IMG/VR virus record: IMGVR_UViG_3300028590_000006
Span: 1-44,099 of that record
Origin: a virus
DNA length: 44,099 bases
Strand: one strand, 5' to 3'
In this document: positions 8,113 through 16,306 of the stretch, one piece after another
Numbering within the stretch: the first letter of the stretch is position 1
How the letters are laid out: each line of letters begins with the position of its first letter
Made by a program: the position numbers and the translations under genes
The notes under the pieces: model-generated
Database searches by the model: none
Told to the model about the DNA's origin: nothing
The model's input: only the letters and a program-made list of their open reading frames with translations

Positions 8113-9638
8113 AGCGTTTGCTCCTGTTCAACCATCGCACCATTAGCGGCGACATCAATGCCAGCCTGTGCTGCCTGCTGTTCTGCAAGCTGCTGCTGCA
8201 TCGCTGCCTGCTCGGCGGCCTTCTCTTCCTCGGACTTGAGGAATGTATCGACCTTAATGCGACGGGGGGTTGCTAGTGCCCTATAGATGGACCCTAGCTT
8301 GAGTTCCGCAATAGCGGCGTCGGGAAGCTGATTAACGGCGGCAACATCTGCCAGCCACAGCTTAAGTTCATCTAGATCACCGCCTCGCGACAGTGCATCC
8401 AGACCAGTAACAATAGTAGGCTCGAAGGTTTCCTTGCCCGTAGGAACATCGATATCCTTAAGAAGCCACCTTGCAAGGGGCATCTGGAAATCGACAGCAA
8501 TACGAGAATAGGCACCACCGAGGGCCGTTTCAAGTTCGTTTGCTACCAACCGGATTTCTTCGGCGGTAACACGTTCCGCATCGCGGATGAGAGTGCTCCC
8601 CATAAGGAAGCCTCGGCCAATACGATTGATGTACTCGCCAGCCATCTGCATGGTAATCTGTAGATCACCGGACTTGCCCGACTGTACCAGTACGACATCG
8701 CCTTCATTACCCGGAAGCGCGCCGCCGTTGGGCGTGCCTTCAAAGTCTTCGGGACGGGTCATGCCAGCAGGGTTAACGAGCCAGCGAAACTCAGACGCTA
8801 GGATAGCGCCCTGAACCTGTGCACGGCTAAGAGCCGACAAACCACCGAAGTCGTTCTCATAGTCCTCGACGAGGCCCGTGCCGTAGTGCTGGCCATCGGC
8901 CAAGTCCCACGTAAGCGCACGGTAGGGCAACTGATCCTCAGACCACTTGCCGTTGAACTTCTTCGGAAGCTGGTAGTTATCTACCCACTGCGTAAGATGA
9001 TAGTCACCATCGTCCATCCGCTTAATCCAGCGGTAGAGAGTGACTTGCTGATCGGGGTTCTTACCTAGGTACTGCTGAACCTGTGCCCTGATGTCATCAT
9101 CAAGCTCGTCGAGAACCATACAGTCCGCGATAAGGAGTTCAAGCAGCTTGCCTGTAAGAGAGCGCCGAGCGCAGTATTTCTTGATACCGATAACCCGGAA
9201 GTGATCGGAGAGGTCAATCAGGACGTTGCCTGTTACAATAAGGTGCTTTACCGCCTCATACAGCTTAGGCCTAATGGCCCGCTTGTCGAGTACAGCAATA
9301 GCGGCTTTCTCTGCCTGCGCCAGCATGTCCGCAATAACGCTCTCATCCGCAGCAGCCATAGCGATTTGGCTCGCAAGCTGCTTAGACGGATCAAGGCGGA
9401 AGAAGGGACGTGAAGGGGCGAACAAAGCTAGCATAAGCTTGTTAGCCAGATGGTTCGTTGCTTGGGCACCTACCGCCTGAAAGTCCTGCGACACGTCCCT
9501 GTTATTGTCATTCTGATTATCAGGCAGACAAATCTTAGGTAGTGTGTAGGCTGCGAAGTTTTCGCATCGGGTAATGAACCCACGGCGCGTCCCATCCAAC
9601 TGCTGCCACCGGCCTGCTGCATTACCTGCAAAGGCCAT
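8109..9638 (-). CDS. Portal protein (head-tail connector), T7 gp8-like (509 aa)
   Basis: The 509-residue protein begins MAFAGNAAGRWQQLDGTRRG and continues with LPKICLPDNQNDNNRD and AVGAQATNHLANKLMLALFA, the familiar N-terminal pattern of T7-type head-tail connectors (gp8, 536 aa). The portal ring is the DNA gateway, docks terminase and later binds gp11. The Gln/Ala-rich C-terminal tail (EEEKAAEQAAMQQQLAEQQA) is common in this family. I use ATG 9638 rather than TTG 9644, because AAGGA lies six bases before the ATG and only the bases immediately before TTG. Confidence 0.93.
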   Translation of the reverse strand: MAFAGNAAGRWQQLDGTRRGFITRCENFAAYTLPKICLPDNQNDNNRDVSQDFQAVGAQATNHLANKLMLALFAPSRPFFRLDPSKQLASQIAMAAADESVIADMLAQAEKAAIAVLDKRAIRPKLYEAVKHLIVTGNVLIDLSDHFRVIGIKKYCARRSLTGKLLELLIADCMVLDELDDDIRAQVQQYLGKNPDQQVTLYRWIKRMDDGDYHLTQWVDNYQLPKKFNGKWSEDQLPYRALTWDLADGQHYGTGLVEDYENDFGGLSALSRAQVQGAILASEFRWLVNPAGMTRPEDFEGTPNGGALPGNEGDVVLVQSGKSGDLQITMQMAGEYINRIGRGFLMGSTLIRDAERVTAEEIRLVANELETALGGAYSRIAVDFQMPLARWLLKDIDVPTGKETFEPTIVTGLDALSRGGDLDELKLWLADVAAVNQLPDAAIAELKLGSIYRALATPRRIKVDTFLKSEEEKAAEQAAMQQQLAEQQAAQAGIDVAANGAMVEQEQTL

Positions 9639-9647
9639 AGTCAATCC

Positions 9648-9944
9648 TTAGATGTTAATACCCGAGCGGCGGGCAAGCTGGAATGAAGACCGCGTAGTGC
9701 GGCGACGACCCGTAGTAGGATCGATTTCTGCGGCGGGAACGTCTTCGCTCAACATGACCTCTGCCTTAGCCACAGGGGCAGCAAGAAGCTCGGCGGCAGC
9801 CTTAGCGGCCTGATCCATACGAATAGAGGCCTCCTTAGCCTGAGACGCACCCTGCGCCGCGAACAAGTCATTCTTTGCCTGCGATCGTGCCTGAGCTTCC
9901 ATAGCTGCGGCCTGTCGCTTGGCGGTCTTATTGCCGAAGCACAT
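9648..9944 (-). CDS. T7 gp7.3-like virion/tail assembly protein (98 aa)
   Basis: This is a short Ala/Lys/Arg-rich protein directly upstream of the portal gene. Its C-terminus, TGRRRTTRSSFQLARRSGINI, parallels the end of T7 gp7.3 (99 aa), which from memory also closes with Ser/Arg-rich residues and GINI. gp7.3 is needed for tail fibre attachment and adsorption and is found in virions. The N-terminus (MCFGNKTAKRQAAAMEAQ) is a basic helix. Size, place and C-terminal signature agree. AAGGAA lies nine bases before ATG 9944, inside the end of the preceding acetyltransferase-like gene. Confidence 0.72.
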   Translation of the reverse strand: MCFGNKTAKRQAAAMEAQARSQAKNDLFAAQGASQAKEASIRMDQAAKAAAELLAAPVAKAEVMLSEDVPAAEIDPTTGRRRTTRSSFQLARRSGINI

Positions 9945-9947
9945 AGT

Positions 9948-10373
9948 CTAGATTTCCTTACACAAGTTGATAGCCATACGGCTGAAACCATTGCGCTCGT
10001 ACACGGAGGCTAGGGCAGCGTCGCTCTTTGCCAGCGCCGTCCCAACACAGAGGTATTTAGCCCCAGCCTCCCGTGCTTTCGCCTCAAGGAACTCAATGAC
10101 AGAAGAAAACCTTCCATCAGAGTTTAAGGCGAATATAAGCTGCTCAGCTAGGATTGGTGTATCGCTCCACCACATGGTCGAGATATCATAGACTACTAGA
10201 TAGCCGTCCACAATATAAGCGTTATCCGCTTCATACACATTTCTCAGCGCGATCATAGGATCGATGTCCGCATGGATGAACTTGCGTGCAGCCTCTTTAA
10301 GCTGCTCTGATCGTTCTAAGAACTTATCTCGCACGAGTACGAAATGTTTGTTCCCCAGCCGGTCTATCTGCAT
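9948..10373 (-). CDS. GNAT-family acetyltransferase-like protein (141 aa)
   Basis: A 141-residue protein whose C-terminal half looks like a minimal GNAT fold: a central strand (AYIVDGYLVVYDIS), a helix (SSVIEFLEAKAREAG), a strand (AKYLCVGTAL), and the closing YERNGFSRM segment, which matches the GNAT motif B 'Y-x-x-x-G-F'. A canonical acetyl-CoA loop (Q/RxxGxG/A) is not clear, so catalysis is uncertain and the fold may be used structurally. It opens the virion operon behind promoter 10582-10598, overlaps the previous small ORF by 50 bases, and precedes gp7.3 and portal. GNAT-like proteins occur at this place in several phiKMV-like phages. Confidence 0.6.
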   Translation of the reverse strand: MQIDRLGNKHFVLVRDKFLERSEQLKEAARKFIHADIDPMIALRNVYEADNAYIVDGYLVVYDISTMWWSDTPILAEQLIFALNSDGRFSSVIEFLEAKAREAGAKYLCVGTALAKSDAALASVYERNGFSRMAINLCKEI

Positions 10374-10530
10374 CTATGGTAAACCCTTGTCGTAGTACTA
10401 GCAGTACATACTGAATACCAAGCAGATAGCCTGTTTGATGTTCTGATGTATCCTTAGTTACTACTGGTTTAGGTAACTGTTGTTCTAACTTTTCATAGAC
10501 TGATGGATTTAGTCTATAGAGATCATTCAT
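10324..10530 (-). CDS. Small conserved-looking protein, first gene of the late operon (68 aa)
   Basis: This 68-residue protein (MNDLYRLNPSVYEKLEQQLP...) is the first gene after the RNA polymerase and the late promoter. I place the start at ATG 10530, ten bases after AGGAG. The in-frame TTG at 10539 would leave only one base between AGGAG and the start. The centre (TGYLLGIQYVLLVLRQGF) is a helix with hydrophobic character, short for a membrane segment. I do not recognise a family. The 50-base overlap with the GNAT-like gene suggests coupled translation. Confidence 0.6.
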   Translation of the reverse strand: MNDLYRLNPSVYEKLEQQLPKPVVTKDTSEHQTGYLLGIQYVLLVLRQGFTIDADRPAGEQTFRTRAR

Positions 10531-10539
10531 ATTGTTCAA

Positions 10540-10598
10540 TCTCCTAGGGTATCCCTACCTGTATATAGATACGGCGACGGTCTATGCTATACGGTCCC
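10540..10598 (-). promoter_or_regulatory. Late promoter P2 and structured leader (core at 10582-10598)
   Basis: On the minus strand GGGACCGTATAGCATAG (10598-10582) has a T7-like layout: a recognition half followed by TATA-G, with the G as likely +1. The next 40 bases (CCGTATCTAT, then AGGGATACCCTAGG) recur with small changes behind promoter P1 at 31859-31875. TAGGGATACCCTA can fold into a small 5' hairpin ahead of the AGGAG of the first late gene. It lies only 17 bases after the RNA polymerase stop, ideal for phage-polymerase-driven late transcription. Confidence 0.7.
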
Positions 10599-10614
10599 GA
10601 AACGCCTCACTCCC

Positions 10615-13176
10615 TCAAGAGAAGAAGTAAGGCGAAGCGAGAACCTGCCGCAGATCGAGTGTGCCACGCTCAGGAGGCGGGGACAGATCGTATCGAACAG
10701 CAAAGTCAGCCAGAGGATCGTGCTGCTCATACATGGCAACAAATACCTCGCGGATGATCCTATACAGCTTAGCGGCGTCTGTGGCATGCGTACCGTAGTC
10801 GTCATGGATCATTGCAAGGTCCATACCCTCGGCAGCGGCGCATACAGCGACCATACGCATATGTGCTGCGTCATGGCTATGTACGAAGTTCGGAGCTACT
10901 CCGTTCTTATGCTGGCGCGGGCAAGGACCATCACCATCATCCTGATATATCCTGATCTTAGTATTGCCCGCCAGCTTGGTGTTGATCCTATGCAGGCTCA
11001 ACTGCTGGTAGTACTGTATAACCGGGAACCCATCAGGGACAACCCAGCGAATGCCCGTGTCATTCTCAAGGATAGGCTTAGCAGCCCGCTGTAGCCAGTC
11101 CATAGCCTCCTTGGCCTTGACGACGACCTCCCCGATAGCTTCCCAGACGAAGTGGCTGAGATACGTGGCGGCGGGGCCATATTCGTCCCGGCTAAACTCA
11201 GGAGCCTTACCCATCTTGAGATAGTCAGCGACAATGAAGTCAGCGCAGCTAAACCGGGTCGAGCCGTAGGGCAGCGTCATAACTGAGCGCTTCACCAGCG
11301 ACCGGCTGATACCATGCTTAAGCCACATGGTCCTATGCTTCGCCATCAACTCTGCACGGTGACGGGCCTTACGGTTATCCTCGTCTCCGTCTATAAGATC
11401 GGGAACCGTAGGAGCCGCAGCCCGCTGTAGCAGCAGGGTGGTCACGTCCGCAACGTTCTGGTAGATATCATTGGGAAGATCGCTAGGCACCAGATTGGTA
11501 GCCTTGCCGCCCACTTCATCCCGAAGCATCGCAGAGAAGTTCTGTAGCCCGTTGCAGCTACCATCCATACCAATAGGCAGATGGCTCAAGAACGTGTCAG
11601 GAGTAGTGCGCCATTCCGCGTACTCAAAGCACCATGCCAAGAATTGCAGAGGCACGTCTGCTTCCTGCCAGCCCCGGTTATTAATCGGGTCTTCGGCGAA
11701 CGACATGATACGATCATGGTGTTCCTTAACCCACTTAACTCGGTTGTCCAAGGATACCTTGTCGTAGCCCCACTTATTAGCACCATTGACACAGAACCAC
11801 TTGACAGCATCCAGCGTGTCCAAGGGCTTGCCTTTAGCGAACCGAAGTAGGGCCTTCTGTAGATCGCTGCCCTGAGGGCTTATGCCGGTGGTCTGTGCAT
11901 AGAGCCGACCACGGAAGTCCGCAAAGTACACAAAGTAGATTTCATCGAATGTCGAGAACTTGTCGGCAATAGACGTGGCAGTAACGAACCTCCCGTACTT
12001 AGTGCCCCTAAGCTTCATTTCCGTATGCCAGATGCGCTTAGCCGACTTCCATGCCCGAAACTCGTCCTGCTCGATAGGCGACATGTCCTCAACCTTCATA
12101 TCGGCCATAAGCCAGTCAGGGAGGGGCGGTGCCGGTACTTCGGCTTGCGATAGTATTTCTTCCATATCGAAGTGCTTGGCAACTTGGCGGATAGCAGTGA
12201 GCATCTTGTTATTCACCTGCCACTTAACCCGCTGCAATGCGTTGATCGCGGCGAATACTCGGGTAAGGTCATGCTCAGCCACTTCGGACCACGCACCCCG
12301 AGCCTTGACGCAGAACGGCATAATGCGGCGCATGTCATTGGTGTGGTACCCGCCGTCCATGATGCTAACCCAATCCTTTGGCTGCTCAATGCACGGGAGG
12401 AAGTACGGCATGGTCTCACTGACGAGCGACTTAATCTGCCCGATAAACTCGACAGCCTCTTCGCTGAGAGAAACCTCAATCGAATTGCGAACCAAGTCAG
12501 CCCGCTTGGCCGAGATACTGGCGCGCTCAATGTCGAGCATACCTATAACCGACAGTTGGTCGATCAGATACGCCCCGACTTGCTGCTGCGCGGCTGGTCC
12601 CCATTCAGGAACCGGGATACCGTTTTCTTTCATCTTGAGGCGGAACATGTTGACCTTATGCCGCTCGGACTTGCTCATGCGGCGCTCAAGATCGTTCACC
12701 AGTGTGTAGAATAGATCAGGGCTTTCTTCGCTGAACATCGACAGCATAAGCTCATGGTGGACCGCTCGACCAACTCCGGCCATAAGGCGGCGCGCCGAGT
12801 TACCCCGGCCCTCGCTAGGAGCACCTACAAATAGCTCGTTGAGTACGGCGCGTACAGCAAGGAACGCCACCGCCTCCGGGTCCATAGGCTCCAACAGGGT
12901 GACGTGGGCCTGATTGCGGCCCGGCTTCTTAGTGGCCAGATCCTCACGGATGATGGTCGCCAACGGTAGGACATAGCGGCTAAATACCGCCTTGGCGTAG
13001 GGATTATTGTCGGCGCTGCCAGCGTCCTCGTTACGAGCCATCATCCGTTCCGCTCGGGCCTTCCCGAACGCAGCCATCTGCCTCTCAAGCTCTGCCTGAG
13101 TAAGCTGGCTTTCGGCGGACTTGTTCATGTCGGTATCGTTCGCAGCAGCTTGGATGGAGGCAGAGAAAAGCGTCAT
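10615..13176 (-). CDS. Single-subunit DNA-directed RNA polymerase, T7-type (853 aa)
   Basis: The phage polymerase that transcribes the middle and late genes. Catalytic residues line up with T7 RNAP (D537, K631, Y639, D812): motif A GMDGSCNGLQ gives D538, motif B LVKRSVMTLPYG gives K629 and Y637, motif C MIHDDYGTH gives D792. The end, LASPYFFS, resembles the aromatic C-terminal foot. The region before APNFVHSHD (about 728-760) is the expected specificity loop. I start at ATG 13176 (MTLFSASIQA), five bases after AAGGA; the longer frame upstream has no ribosome-binding site. The gene lies after ligase and before the virion operon, the phiKMV arrangement, so it is made relatively late and then drives the late genes next to it. 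Confidence 0.98.
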   Translation of the reverse strand: MTLFSASIQAAANDTDMNKSAESQLTQAELERQMAAFGKARAERMMARNEDAGSADNNPYAKAVFSRYVLPLATIIREDLATKKPGRNQAHVTLLEPMDPEAVAFLAVRAVLNELFVGAPSEGRGNSARRLMAGVGRAVHHELMLSMFSEESPDLFYTLVNDLERRMSKSERHKVNMFRLKMKENGIPVPEWGPAAQQQVGAYLIDQLSVIGMLDIERASISAKRADLVRNSIEVSLSEEAVEFIGQIKSLVSETMPYFLPCIEQPKDWVSIMDGGYHTNDMRRIMPFCVKARGAWSEVAEHDLTRVFAAINALQRVKWQVNNKMLTAIRQVAKHFDMEEILSQAEVPAPPLPDWLMADMKVEDMSPIEQDEFRAWKSAKRIWHTEMKLRGTKYGRFVTATSIADKFSTFDEIYFVYFADFRGRLYAQTTGISPQGSDLQKALLRFAKGKPLDTLDAVKWFCVNGANKWGYDKVSLDNRVKWVKEHHDRIMSFAEDPINNRGWQEADVPLQFLAWCFEYAEWRTTPDTFLSHLPIGMDGSCNGLQNFSAMLRDEVGGKATNLVPSDLPNDIYQNVADVTTLLLQRAAAPTVPDLIDGDEDNRKARHRAELMAKHRTMWLKHGISRSLVKRSVMTLPYGSTRFSCADFIVADYLKMGKAPEFSRDEYGPAATYLSHFVWEAIGEVVVKAKEAMDWLQRAAKPILENDTGIRWVVPDGFPVIQYYQQLSLHRINTKLAGNTKIRIYQDDGDGPCPRQHKNGVAPNFVHSHDAAHMRMVAVCAAAEGMDLAMIHDDYGTHATDAAKLYRIIREVFVAMYEQHDPLADFAVRYDLSPPPERGTLDLRQVLASPYFFS

Positions 13177-13283
13177 GTTAGTCCTTAGGTTCGGGTTTTC
13201 TCGAATATAACGGCCCCGGAAGCGGCAGAGGCAACTGCCGGGGTACATAGCGTTCTTTGAAGTTTCCGCGTGGCGGACAGGGC
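13177..13283 (-). other. Ligase-RNAP gap with nested hairpin (stem 13214-13243)
   Basis: On the minus strand the 107-base gap can form CGGCAG-TTGCCT-CTGCCG (13240-13223), or alternatively CCCCGG pairing with CCGGGG (13243-13238 with 13219-13214). The two folds exclude each other, as in attenuators. No U-tract follows directly; GTTATATTCGAGAAAA comes next and then the AAGGA of the RNA polymerase gene. It could stabilise the upstream mRNA end or tune polymerase expression. Confidence 0.5.
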
Positions 13284-14147
13284 TTATACATCAGGCTCGG
13301 TTTTGTCGAACCGGATACCCTTAAAGCGAGGCTCCCGCAGCAACCGGAGCAACCCGTTGCTGCTGTAGTCCATCGCCTCTACTTCAACAATGTCTCCAAC
13401 AGCGGGGACAAGAGCCGCGTCGTGAGGTAGCCCGCTGCCGACACCGAGACGAGACCCCCGGAAGTCAACAACAAGCTTATAGACAGCACGACCGGTTTTC
13501 TCTCCGATTGCAGTATTGACTTCAAGAACCCGTAGATCAAAGCTGAGCTTCCTCTTGACCTTAATGATCTCACCAGTGGTGCCTGATCCGGCCTTCCATA
13601 GCCCATTGGGGTCACGAAGGACCAGCCCATCATAGCCGCCTTCATCGACAATCTCGTTGCACTTAGCCTGCACGGCGGCCCATGACCCGAGGTATCCAAA
13701 GCCCTTGGCAGACTGGATACGATCATCCATCACGCCATCAAGCTCGTCGGCGATATACGCCCTCTCAAGGAACGGCATGAAGGTGGAGCCGTAATCGAAG
13801 TCGGACTTCGGTATAACATCATGCAGCATCAGGAATAGATCGTCATTGGTCTGCTGGCGACGGAACGCCCCGCTAATCAGGTTGAACTGATCCTTGCCCG
13901 GCCACCATGCCTCGCCAATGAACACGAAGTCAGGGGCGCGTTGATGCAGGTACTTGGCCACATCGTCGAGACACTGATAGCTCTCACCGGTACGGGAGAA
14001 GGTCTGGCCATCCTTGAGGACAGCACAGCAACCATCGTACTTGCGGAACGCCATGAACCGTTCGCCGTACTGGTCGGGCAGTAGACGGCGAGGCTTTACA
14101 ACCTTGCCGACTTCAACTGCCTTCTGGATGATGTATTCCTTGCTCAT
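13284..14147 (-). CDS. ATP-dependent DNA ligase (287 aa)
   Basis: A small ATP-dependent ligase sealing nicks during phage replication and recombination. Motif I KYDG has the adenylated lysine at K36. Motif III is FIGEAWW near residue 94, motif IV is EGGYDGLVLRD near 190, and motif V is IIKVKRK near 211. A C-terminal OB-fold of about 75 residues follows (VGDIVEVEAMDYSSNG). T7 ligase has 359 residues, so this is a compact form without large insertions. I use ATG 14147, which overlaps the upstream TGA as TGATG with GGAG seven bases before. An earlier in-frame start at 14198 would lie inside the HAD gene. Confidence 0.93.
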   Translation of the reverse strand: MSKEYIIQKAVEVGKVVKPRRLLPDQYGERFMAFRKYDGCCAVLKDGQTFSRTGESYQCLDDVAKYLHQRAPDFVFIGEAWWPGKDQFNLISGAFRRQQTNDDLFLMLHDVIPKSDFDYGSTFMPFLERAYIADELDGVMDDRIQSAKGFGYLGSWAAVQAKCNEIVDEGGYDGLVLRDPNGLWKAGSGTTGEIIKVKRKLSFDLRVLEVNTAIGEKTGRAVYKLVVDFRGSRLGVGSGLPHDAALVPAVGDIVEVEAMDYSSNGLLRLLREPRFKGIRFDKTEPDV

Positions 14148-14596
14148 CAATAATCTCCCGGTGCGACTTGAAAACACATGATGCCCTCTTCGCGCCACAT
14201 ATTAACGACTGCAACCCGATCCTCCAGAATAAGGTCAGGTCTCCCATACCATTCCAAATAATTGCGTTTCCACACATGATCGGGTACTTCCCCCATGTTA
14301 TCGTCTCGCATACGGATTGGAAGCTTATCCAGACCAAAACGATGAAGCCACTGTCGGGTAATTTGCTCGCAAGCTTTCCCCCGCCCTGTCCAGAACTCCA
14401 CCTTATGCTTAGCTGCTACCAGTGCCTTCACAGTTTCAAGTACAGGAACGATAGCCTTATCGTCGATGCAAGCCTCTCGCCAAGCGGTCCAATCCTGATC
14501 GACCCATCCCGAGGTTGGGCATTTCGGTAATGTTAGCAGGTGGACCTTGTGTGATCCGTCACACAGGGTTCCATCTAGATCAACAGCTACAAACAT
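14147..14596 (-). CDS. HAD-superfamily phosphatase, polynucleotide 3'-phosphatase-like (149 aa)
   Basis: The N-terminus MFVAVDLDGTLCD is HAD motif I (DxDGT, nucleophile D6). WTGRG around residue 70 is motif II with the conserved Thr. Downstream come ITRQWLHRFG and a WYGRPDLILEDR segment in which ED is the acidic motif IV. The organisation resembles the phosphatase domain of T4 polynucleotide kinase and phage 5'-nucleotidase/PNKP proteins, but the kinase half is absent. Overlap with the ligase gene (TGATG) suggests a nick-healing pair: remove a 3'-phosphate, then seal. A mononucleotide phosphatase is the alternative. Confidence 0.75.
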   Translation of the reverse strand: MFVAVDLDGTLCDGSHKVHLLTLPKCPTSGWVDQDWTAWREACIDDKAIVPVLETVKALVAAKHKVEFWTGRGKACEQITRQWLHRFGLDKLPIRMRDDNMGEVPDHVWKRNYLEWYGRPDLILEDRVAVVNMWREEGIMCFQVAPGDY

Positions 14597-15099
14597 TACT
14601 TGCTTGCCCGACTAGGAGGGCACAGCCCGGCTTCCTCAAGCTCGGTCTGCAACAATGCCAGCGCCCGCCACGCCAAGTTGCCGCTATGGCGGATGCCGTC
14701 GCTATCCATACGGCCACGGTCGATAAGGTGGCGCATGATCTTGTTTTCGTGGTCAGTGGACTTTCCTCGCGCCCAGTGCATCTCCTGACCGGGATTATGC
14801 TTGAGTGACCCCTGATGGCTGATGAAGGCCACGTAGGCCAGCGCATTCGGGAAGTAATCCAGACATCCCCGAGCAATAGGCATCGCTGCCCGGCTCGCGT
14901 CATCTTCGGGAAGGCTCAGCCCTTCGGGGGCCGGGCCGGGTCCAACAGGAGGCTTAGCCGGTTCCTCATACATCGGGCCGGTATCGGTATCCGTGCATGG
15001 GGTGGCGTACCCATAAGCCATCTGCCCCCGGCAAGCCGCTTGATGCGGGCAACCGGGGCACGTAGGGCCAATCTCCTTAACTGGCAACGGTGTCTTCAT
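14596..15099 (-). CDS. dATP/dGTP pyrophosphohydrolase-like protein (DUF5664 type, 167 aa)
   Basis: The first 60 residues hold a CPGCPHQAAC cysteine cluster (with CRG and CTD nearby) followed by a Pro/Glu-rich linker. From about residue 75 the sequence FPNALAYVAFISHQGSLKHN...HWARGKSTDHENKIMRHLIDRG...GIRHSGNLAWRALALLQTE matches my memory of the helical N-terminal domain called dATP/dGTP diphosphohydrolase (DUF5664), in which conserved His/Glu/Asp residues bind metal. The stop overlaps the HAD start (TAATG), so nucleotide control and nick repair share one operon. The family call is good; the exact substrate is inferred. Confidence 0.7.
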   Translation of the reverse strand: MKTPLPVKEIGPTCPGCPHQAACRGQMAYGYATPCTDTDTGPMYEEPAKPPVGPGPAPEGLSLPEDDASRAAMPIARGCLDYFPNALAYVAFISHQGSLKHNPGQEMHWARGKSTDHENKIMRHLIDRGRMDSDGIRHSGNLAWRALALLQTELEEAGLCPPSRASK

Positions 15100-15100
15100 A

Positions 15101-16306
15101 TTACTCTCCGATATGGTCCAACTGGATTACGAAGTTATCATAGAGGCTCAGGCGGTTATCCTTGCGGCGGACATGGAAGCCCATCCACTGTGCAGGAACG
15201 CTGCTGAAACCAGCAATTCCCGAATACTCAGTACCACCGGCGCTAGCCCCGAAGAACGCTCCATTCACCACAAGCTGTCCCGAGTTGAAGCTCGTGACCG
15301 TATGCTTGTCTCCCATTCGGAAGTAGGTAAGATGCTGCCGCTCTTGTTCGCTGCGCTTGATCTTATGGGCCTTCATAGCTGCCTCAGTGGCAGACACCCC
15401 AACACCGTGCTCATACAGCGCCTTCTGCCCATAGAAGTCCACAATAGCATAGCTGCCATCGGGGATGGTCCATGAGGTGTTGGTGTAGCCAAGCCGGGTA
15501 GTGATAAGCTCAAGGCTCCGATACATGCACCAGCTAAGGTGGTTCTTGCCCGGCTCAAACATGTTGATGCCGTGGTCGTCATGATCGTGGTTGCCCGTAA
15601 TGGCGATGACATCCAGAGGGATACCATACCTAGCGAGCGGTTCGATAACAAACTCAAGCAAGCCCTGCTGTGCGTCGAACATCTGCTCAGAAGTAGAGCT
15701 ATCCGTAGCTCGGGCGCTATTCTTGTGCTTCTTGTCGCTCTCGATGATATCGCCGAGAAGACCGAGCACAATACGCTCAACACAGTAGCCCGCCGTAATC
15801 TTCTGCTCGATCTGGAAGCACGCAGCACGACCAAGCTCAAACAGGCGCTTACGAGCGACATTCGTGTTATAACCGGGGGACAGCTTGCCAATCTGTAGAT
15901 CGGACAGCAGAACCTCGACCGTAACGGGAACGCCCTCGACGGAGCCGATGTAGTCCTTGAAGTTGATCGGGGGTCGGTCGGGTAGCTCATCGGCTAGCCG
16001 GGCTAGTGCGTCAAGGAAGGCGTCACGGTCGCCCACAGCCTCGCTCAGCGCCTTCACGTCCTTCCGCAGGCGGGTGTTCTCCGCCATCGCGTTTCGGCTC
16101 CTGACGACCTCCCTAGCCCGGTCATACGTGCCCCCGACTTCCTCATTGTCGAGACGACCGAGGTACTGCCGTAGCCATTGGATAGTAACCCGGCCTCCAC
16201 CGAGTTTGTTAAGCTCCTTCACTGCCTTGGTCAGTGACTTCGGGTTATTGTTTACCGCCGTCATAACCTCGTCGTAGGTGCGAAGCTCGGGGAGGATCAT
16301 GGTCAT
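15101..16306 (-). CDS. Calcineurin-like metallophosphoesterase (401 aa)
   Basis: Metallophosphoesterase motifs are visible: SDLQIGK (D136, with Gln where the usual D-x-H has His), GLLGDIIES (G185-D186), ITGNHDHDD (N239-H240, D241-H242) and YEHGVG (H300-G301). The first 100 residues are a separate helical part with a possible helix-turn-helix (TKAVKELNKLGGGRVTIQWL) and may bind DNA. phiKMV-like phages often encode such a protein between endonuclease VII and the RNA polymerase; its role is not settled, nuclease or phosphodiesterase being possible. ATG 16306 overlaps the endonuclease stop as ATGA. Confidence 0.82.
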   Translation of the reverse strand: MTMILPELRTYDEVMTAVNNNPKSLTKAVKELNKLGGGRVTIQWLRQYLGRLDNEEVGGTYDRAREVVRSRNAMAENTRLRKDVKALSEAVGDRDAFLDALARLADELPDRPPINFKDYIGSVEGVPVTVEVLLSDLQIGKLSPGYNTNVARKRLFELGRAACFQIEQKITAGYCVERIVLGLLGDIIESDKKHKNSARATDSSTSEQMFDAQQGLLEFVIEPLARYGIPLDVIAITGNHDHDDHGINMFEPGKNHLSWCMYRSLELITTRLGYTNTSWTIPDGSYAIVDFYGQKALYEHGVGVSATEAAMKAHKIKRSEQERQHLTYFRMGDKHTVTSFNSGQLVVNGAFFGASAGGTEYSGIAGFSSVPAQWMGFHVRRKDNRLSLYDNFVIQLDHIGE

